Made by a program: the position numbers and the translations under genes | Notes under the pieces: generated by a model | What the model was told of the DNA's origin: nothing | Database searches by the model: none | The model's input: the letters and a program-made list of their open reading frames with translations, nothing else | Assembly (NCBI GenBank): GCA_014359855.1 | Contig: JACIYQ010000324.1 | Location: 1 to 19,076, forward strand | Length of the DNA stretch: 19,076 nucleotides | Direction: 5' to 3' | Source of the DNA: Parvibaculum sp. | GTDB lineage: Bacteria; Pseudomonadota; Alphaproteobacteria; Parvibaculales; Parvibaculaceae | Shown here: positions 15,538 through 19,076 of the stretch, piece after piece | Position numbering within the stretch: the stretch's first letter is position 1 | Layout of the letters: every line of letters starts with the position of its first letter

Positions 15538-15569
15538 TGAAAATGCACCTGCTCGAAGGAGGGAACTGA
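15514..15569 (+). repeat. Partial duplication of the mcd 3' end
   Basis: The last 24 bases of mcd (15514-15537, coding RLLEGGN and stop) recur at 15546-15569 with 20 of 24 identical. The second copy ends a ten-codon mini-frame (MKMHLLEGGN) whose ATG overlaps the mcd stop as ATGA. In it GGC is changed to GGA, giving AAGGAGG (15556-15562) 10 bases before the next gene. The unit offset is 32 bases. Confidence 0.6.
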
Positions 15570-15572
15570 GAG

Positions 15573-15764
15573 ATGACGGAATTTTTCGCCTGGGCCGGCC
15601 CCCTCGCGATGGTGGCGGTCCTGATCGTCCTGATGCTCGGCCTGTGGAACATGATGCGGGGCGGTTCTGCGAGCCGTTCGCAAACCTTGATGCGCTGGCG
15701 CGTGGCACTCCAGTTCGTCGCCATTGCCGTCATCATGACGGGGCTTTATTTGAGCACCATGTGA
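15573..15764 (+). CDS. HIG1-like twin transmembrane protein
   Basis: A 63-residue protein with two transmembrane helices: residues about 7-28 (AGPLAMVAVLIVLMLGLW) and 42-61 (LQFVAIAVIMTGLYL). The polar loop between them (MMRGGSASRSQTLMRWRVAL) carries the LMRWRVxLQ block of HIG1 (hypoxia-induced) domain proteins, which are common in alphaproteobacteria and whose mitochondrial relatives assist cytochrome oxidase. The ATG at 15573 is preceded by AAGGAGG. It follows mcd by 35 bases and is probably co-transcribed. No link to the mcd reaction is known to me. The small size and very clear family pattern make it a real gene. Confidence 0.78.
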   Translation: MTEFFAWAGPLAMVAVLIVLMLGLWNMMRGGSASRSQTLMRWRVALQFVAIAVIMTGLYLSTM

Positions 15765-15874
15765 ATCCGATCTAAACTCAAGAGTTCACTAACGGAACTT
15801 TTATCGTAAAATCGAGAAACCTCCTGTAAAGTGGGGCCAACATCCGGAAAGATTTCGAGCAAGGGGTATCCATC

Positions 15875-16420
15875 GTGTTTCTGAAGCGTCTCGCATTCGC
15901 CGCCTTGGCGGCGGCACCGTTTCTTTGTGCCTCCTCGCCGGCAAGTGCCGAGGGGATGCTGACCGAGTTGCGCATCGGCGTGCTCGACCATGACAGCGAC
16001 CTTCTTCGCGAGCGTCATGAGACGAGCGACCCGGACATCAATCTGGAAGCCCGCTTCGCATCGCCGGACTTCCTGTCCTGGGCCTTCTCGCCGAACCCGC
16101 TGATCGGCGCCAACATCAACACCGGCGACGGCACAAGCCTCGCCTATGCGGGCCTTGGCTGGACGTTCTTCCTGACCGACGGGATTTTCACCGATTTCAC
16201 CCTTGGCGGCGCGATCCATGACGGCGAGACGGACGGGCCCAGCGCCGACAGCCGCCAGTATGGCTGCCGCCTCGCTTTCCATGAAAGCTTCTCGCTCGGC
16301 TACAGCTTCGACGGCCACAACGCCATCATGCTGGGCATCGACCATATGTCCAATGCCTCGCTTTGCGACAAGAATGACGGGTTGACGAATCTCGGCATCC
16401 GCTACGCCTACAGGTTCTGA
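15875..16420 (+). CDS. PagL-like acyloxyacyl hydrolase (lipid A deacylase)
   Basis: An outer-membrane beta-barrel of 181 residues with a signal peptide (MFLKRLAFAALAAAPFLCAS, cleavage probably after ASA near 25). Alternating strands and a C-terminal Phe (YAYRF) suit outer-membrane insertion. IDHMSNASL holds the His157-x-Ser159-Asn160 motif of PagL enzymes, which remove the 3-O acyl chain of lipid A. The acidic third member known in PagL is not obvious in the following NDGLTNLG. The start is GTG at 15875 with AAGGGG upstream. Positions 15765-15874 hold a 12-bp palindrome, AACTCAAGAGTT (15775-15786), of unknown role. The gene ends at a strong terminator. Confidence 0.72.
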   Translation: MFLKRLAFAALAAAPFLCASSPASAEGMLTELRIGVLDHDSDLLRERHETSDPDINLEARFASPDFLSWAFSPNPLIGANINTGDGTSLAYAGLGWTFFLTDGIFTDFTLGGAIHDGETDGPSADSRQYGCRLAFHESFSLGYSFDGHNAIMLGIDHMSNASLCDKNDGLTNLGIRYAYRF

Positions 16421-16447
16421 AATCCCGGAAATCCGGGCCTTGAGAAG

Positions 16448-16478
16448 CGGGCGCCGCAACCATGCGGCGCCCGTTTTT
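16448..16478 (+). terminator. Rho-independent terminator after the PagL-like gene
   Basis: CGGGCGCCGCA (16448-16458), loop ACCA, TGCGGCGCCCG (16463-16473), then TTTTT. A perfect 11-bp stem lies 28 bases after the stop. Confidence 0.92.
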
Positions 16479-16576
16479 GTTGTTCTTGCGGGAAGGGCGG
16501 GCCTTATGATGCCACCTGCCCTATATCCCCGCGCATGGGCCCTCGAACAGGGCCGGCGCCGACAGGAGGCACGCCC

Positions 16577-17470
16577 ATGACCGGACAGGAAATTTCAGCC
16601 GCCGAACTGCCGAAGGACCATGTCACAATTTCGGGCCGCGGCATGACCTTCAGCGAGATGGGCGAGGGCGATCCGATCGTCTTCCTGCATGGCAACCCGA
16701 CCTCCTCCTATCTCTGGCGGAACGTCATGCCTCATCTGAAAGACCAGGGGCGCTGCATCGCGCCGGACCTGATCGGCATGGGCGACAGCGACAAGCTCGA
16801 GCCTTCGGGACCGGCGCGCTACACCTTCCGCGAACACCGCCGTTTTCTCGATGCCTTTCTGGAAGCGGTCGGCGCGACGAAGAACGTGACGCTCGTCATC
16901 CATGACTGGGGTTCGGCACTCGGCTTCGACTGGGCGAACCGGAACCGGCAGTCGGTGGAAGGCATCGCCTATATGGAGGGGATCGTGCGCCCCCTCGAAT
17001 GGGACGAATGGAACGAGGATGCGCGCGGCATCTTCGAAGGGCTGCGCTCCGAGGCGGGCGAGGAGATGATCCTCGAGAAGAACCTTTTCATCGAGGCGAT
17101 ATTGCCGGGCTCGATCCTCAGGAAGCTCACCGAGGAGGAGATGGCGGTCTATCGCCGCCCCTTCCTCGACGAGGGTGAGGACCGGCGGCCGACCCTGACC
17201 TGGCCGCGCCAGATCCCGCTCGGCGGCGAGCCGGAAGACGTGGTGGACATCGTCCGGTCCTATGCGGACTGGATGGCCGCGAACGATCTGCCGAAGCTCT
17301 TCGTCAATGCCGACCCGGGCGCCATCCTGACCGGGCCGCAGCGCGAATTCTGCCGGAGCTGGAAGAACCAGACCGAGGTGACGGTGAAGGGCAGCCACTT
17401 CATCCAGGAGGACAGCCCCCACGAAATCGGCGAAGCGATCGCCAAATGGCGCCGCGGCTGGAAAAAATAG
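16577..17470 (+). CDS. Haloalkane dehalogenase
   Basis: An alpha/beta hydrolase that hydrolyses carbon-halogen bonds in haloalkanes to give alcohols. The 297-residue product has the full catalytic set of the DhaA/LinB subfamily: nucleophile Asp110 and halide-binding Trp111 in VIHDWGSALG, Asn40 in LHGNPTSS, catalytic Glu134 in AYMEGI, and His274 in KGSHFIQED. WxxVMPHL and APDLIGMGDSDKL are also family blocks. The ATG at 16577 has AGGAGG about 7 bases upstream. It lies between a strong terminator and a cytochrome b561 gene, without other degradation genes such as an alcohol dehydrogenase. The true substrate is unknown; many such enzymes in alphaproteobacteria have no known physiological substrate. 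Confidence 0.92.
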   Translation: MTGQEISAAELPKDHVTISGRGMTFSEMGEGDPIVFLHGNPTSSYLWRNVMPHLKDQGRCIAPDLIGMGDSDKLEPSGPARYTFREHRRFLDAFLEAVGATKNVTLVIHDWGSALGFDWANRNRQSVEGIAYMEGIVRPLEWDEWNEDARGIFEGLRSEAGEEMILEKNLFIEAILPGSILRKLTEEEMAVYRRPFLDEGEDRRPTLTWPRQIPLGGEPEDVVDIVRSYADWMAANDLPKLFVNADPGAILTGPQREFCRSWKNQTEVTVKGSHFIQEDSPHEIGEAIAKWRRGWKK

Positions 17471-17577
17471 CGCTATCCTCTTCCTGTCAGGTCCGCGTAA
17501 CGGTGCCGTGACAGCTTGATCCGCCCGGCGTTACGGGCGAGTCTTGTCCGACACCCACCCGAGGAGGGCCCCCGCCC

Positions 17578-18099
17578 ATGAAAGAGACCGCTTCCGTCAA
17601 TTCGAGCTTTGGCACGCCAATGAAGACGCTGCACTGGGCCACCGCCGTGCTCGTTCTCATCATGCTCTATGGCGGCTTCACGATGAGCCGCGAGACGGCA
17701 ACGATGCATTTCGGCACCGGCCTCGTGGTCCTCGTGGCGATGGTAGTCTGGCTTGCCGTGCGGCGCGCAAGCTCCCGGCCGGCCTATACGCCGATGCCGC
17801 GCTGGCAGGAAATTGCCGCGAAGGCGACGCATCACGGTCTCTATGCGACGGTGACGTTGCAGCCGATATTCGGCCTGCTGCTGGTCACGACGTCGAAGAA
17901 CGAACCCGTGGCCTATGGCGTGATCCCGCTCAAGATCGCGCGCAACGACATGCTGCACGAGATCGGCGAGTGGCTGCACACCGTCAACGCCTACGCGATT
18001 GTCGCGCTCGTCTCGCTTCATATTCTCGCCGTTCTCTATCATCAGATTATTCTGAAGGATAATCTTGTGAAGCGGATGCTGCCTTTCGCGAAGGTCTGA
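17578..18099 (+). CDS. Cytochrome b561 family protein
   Basis: A 173-residue inner-membrane dihaem cytochrome with four helices (about 18-36, 43-62, 83-104 and 136-158). The candidate haem-ligating His residues are in LHWATAV (His19), MHFGTGLVV (His44), THHGLY (His85/86), and the last helix LVSLHILAVLYHQ (His148, His155). Such proteins move electrons from quinol or superoxide. The ATG at 17578 has GAGGAGGG about 10 bases away. Its stop is 10 bases before the cobalamin adenosyltransferase ATG, so the two are likely one operon. The link could be reduction of cob(II)alamin, which needs an electron donor, but this is only a suggestion from the spacing. Confidence 0.85.
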   Translation: MKETASVNSSFGTPMKTLHWATAVLVLIMLYGGFTMSRETATMHFGTGLVVLVAMVVWLAVRRASSRPAYTPMPRWQEIAAKATHHGLYATVTLQPIFGLLLVTTSKNEPVAYGVIPLKIARNDMLHEIGEWLHTVNAYAIVALVSLHILAVLYHQIILKDNLVKRMLPFAKV

Positions 18100-18109
18100 C
18101 GGAGTCCCG

Positions 18110-18700
18110 ATGGTCACCCTCAACAAGATCTACACGAAGAGCGGCGACAAGGGCACGACGGCACTCGCGACCGGCGAGCGCGTGGCGAAACACGCGCTCC
18201 GCATCGAGAGCTACGGCACGGTGGACGAGACCAATTCCGTCATCGGCATCGTGCGGCTCCATACGGGGAACATGCCGAAACTCGACGCCATGCTTGCCCG
18301 CATCCAGAACGAGCTTTTCGACCTCGGCGCCGATCTTGCGACGCCCGAAAAGGACGAAAAGCTCGACTGGGAGCCGCTCCGCATCATCGAGGCGCAGGTG
18401 ACCCGCCTCGAAACCGAGATCGACGAGATGAATGCGGCGCTCGAACCGCTCCGCTCCTTCGTGCTGCCGGGCGGAACCCCCCCGGCGGCCTGTCTGCACC
18501 TTGCCCGCACCGTTTGCCGCCGCGCCGAGCGGCAGGTGACGGCCCTCATGGAGGGACCGCATGAGCGGGTGAACGAGGCGGCGCTTCGCTATCTGAACCG
18601 CCTCTCCGACTTCCTCTTCGTCGCCGCCCGCTACGCCAATCTGGGCGAGGACGGGAACGGCCCCGGCGATGTGATGTGGGTGCCGGGGGGAACGCGGTAG
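18110..18700 (+). CDS. PduO-type ATP:cob(I)alamin adenosyltransferase
   Basis: Transfers the adenosyl group of ATP to cob(I)alamin to form adenosylcobalamin, the cofactor of Ecm. The 196-residue product is a PduO/MMAB-type trimeric helical bundle. The ATP loop IYTKSGDKGTTAL is at 7-19 and ESYGTVDETNSVIG at 33-46. FVLPGG (117-122), ARTVCRRAERQV (132-143) and YLNRLSDFLFVAAR (161-174) carry the conserved Arg, Glu and Asp that bind ATP and cobalamin. The ATG at 18110 follows ACGGAG. It is 10 bases downstream of the cytochrome b561 gene, so probably co-transcribed. In the window only Ecm needs adenosylcobalamin, although other genome users such as methylmalonyl-CoA mutase are likely. Confidence 0.93.
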   Translation: MVTLNKIYTKSGDKGTTALATGERVAKHALRIESYGTVDETNSVIGIVRLHTGNMPKLDAMLARIQNELFDLGADLATPEKDEKLDWEPLRIIEAQVTRLETEIDEMNAALEPLRSFVLPGGTPPAACLHLARTVCRRAERQVTALMEGPHERVNEAALRYLNRLSDFLFVAARYANLGEDGNGPGDVMWVPGGTR

Positions 18701-18740
18701 GCCCCGCCCCCCTATTCGTTGACAGGGGCGGACGGGGCCT
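18699..18740 (+). terminator. Weak candidate terminator hairpin after the adenosyltransferase
   Basis: AGGCCCCG (18699-18706), overlapping the stop, pairs with CGGGGCCT (18733-18740), and inner CCCC/GGGG may extend it. No T-tract follows. The rest of the gap to 18933 holds a palindrome GCACC-G-GGTGC (18773-18783) and an imperfect hairpin (18868-18901) before etfB. Confidence 0.35.
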
Positions 18741-18933
18741 CTAGGTTCCCGCACCGCAACAGCAGCTTTGTGGCACCGGGTGCGTTTGGCCTCGTTTTGC
18801 GCGAGAAACAGCCGTTTTCAAGGCAGCCAGCCGCCCAGACCTACACCAAGACCGGCGCCGAGGTTTCCGAGAGGCCGGGGGCAGTTTCACCCCGTTTCTC
18901 GCCGCCAAGGCAAGCGCTCAGGAGTCCGCCTCG

Positions 18934-19076
18934 ATGAAAGTCCTCGTACCGATCAAGCGAGTGGTCGACTACAACGTGAAAATCCGAGTGAAGTCGGATG
19001 GCAGCGGCGTCGATCTCGCCAACGTCAAGATGTCCATGAACCCCTTCGACGAAATCGCCGTCGAAGAAGCGGTTCG
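18934..19076 (+). CDS. etfB: Electron transfer flavoprotein beta subunit (partial, 5' end)
   Basis: The first 47 residues of ETF-beta, cut off by the window end. MKVLVPIKRVVDYNVKIRVK, followed by NVKMSMNPFDEIAVEEAV, is diagnostic for the family start. With the alpha subunit, which normally follows, it carries electrons from acyl-CoA dehydrogenases to the quinone pool through ETF-quinone oxidoreductase. It is therefore the expected acceptor for Mcd in this window. The ATG at 18934 has AGGAG about 10 bases upstream. The 233-base leader suggests its own promoter, separate from the adenosyltransferase gene. Confidence 0.93.
   Translation, partial: MKVLVPIKRVVDYNVKIRVKSDGSGVDLANVKMSMNPFDEIAVEEAV

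Noticed and set aside
13651..15708. 685-residue open frame on the minus strand across mcd
   Set aside because: It is antisense to the well-supported mcd gene. Its product is rich in Arg, His and Ala without any motif, as expected for a shadow frame in GC-rich DNA.
1..19076. Prophage, insertion sequence or genomic island
   Set aside because: No transposase, integrase, tRNA attachment site or terminal repeats were seen, and base composition looks even apart from the small AT patch at the toxin-antitoxin operator.

Overview
The window is GC-rich, densely coded DNA from an alphaproteobacterium. The organism is inferred from gene content: the ethylmalonyl-CoA pathway enzymes Ccr, Ecm and Mcd, a HIG1-type twin-transmembrane protein, a PagL-like lipid A deacylase, a CigR-like secreted protein and a CtrA-type TTAA-N7-TTAA box. 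A Parvibaculum-like member of the Hyphomicrobiales/Rhodobiaceae would fit, but the sequence alone does not prove it. No rRNA, tRNA, CRISPR array, integrase or insertion sequence was seen.

Layout. Positions 1-2042 hold the tail of an unknown gene, a phospholipase/carboxylesterase (-) and, divergent from it, gluQ (+). Positions 2043-3098 hold a membrane acyltransferase (+). From 5760 down to 3100 on the minus strand lie a tightly packed, unrecognised three-gene operon (small coiled-coil protein, four-helix membrane protein, exported von Willebrand A protein) and then a small auxin-efflux-carrier-like gene that has lost its centre. The three-gene operon carries an exact CtrA-type box just upstream and is my main candidate for an undescribed system.

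Positions 5989-10533 hold ecm (-), an acyl-CoA dehydrogenase remnant with a large in-frame internal deletion (+), a CigR-like secreted protein (-) and ccr (+), which ends in a strong terminator. Positions 10739-12054 (-) hold a membrane protein with a long Ala/Pro/Glu tail and a type II toxin-antitoxin pair whose RelE-like toxin is frameshifted. TrkH (12163-13638, -) is divergent from mcd (13837-15537, +). mcd is followed by a small HIG1-like gene, a PagL-like gene with a strong terminator, a haloalkane dehalogenase, a cytochrome b561, a PduO-type cobalamin adenosyltransferase and the start of etfB, all on the plus strand.

How the genes work together. Ccr reductively carboxylates crotonyl-CoA to ethylmalonyl-CoA. 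Ecm, which needs adenosylcobalamin, rearranges it to methylsuccinyl-CoA. Mcd oxidises that to mesaconyl-CoA. The adenosyltransferase can supply the Ecm cofactor, and the electron transfer flavoprotein can accept electrons from Mcd. The ecm and ccr promoter regions share a TGC-N3-GCAAAA motif that overlaps plausible core promoter elements, which suggests one shared acyl-CoA or PHB-responsive regulator. The window also contains three damaged genes: two with in-frame internal deletions (AEC transporter, acyl-CoA dehydrogenase) and one frameshift (relE).
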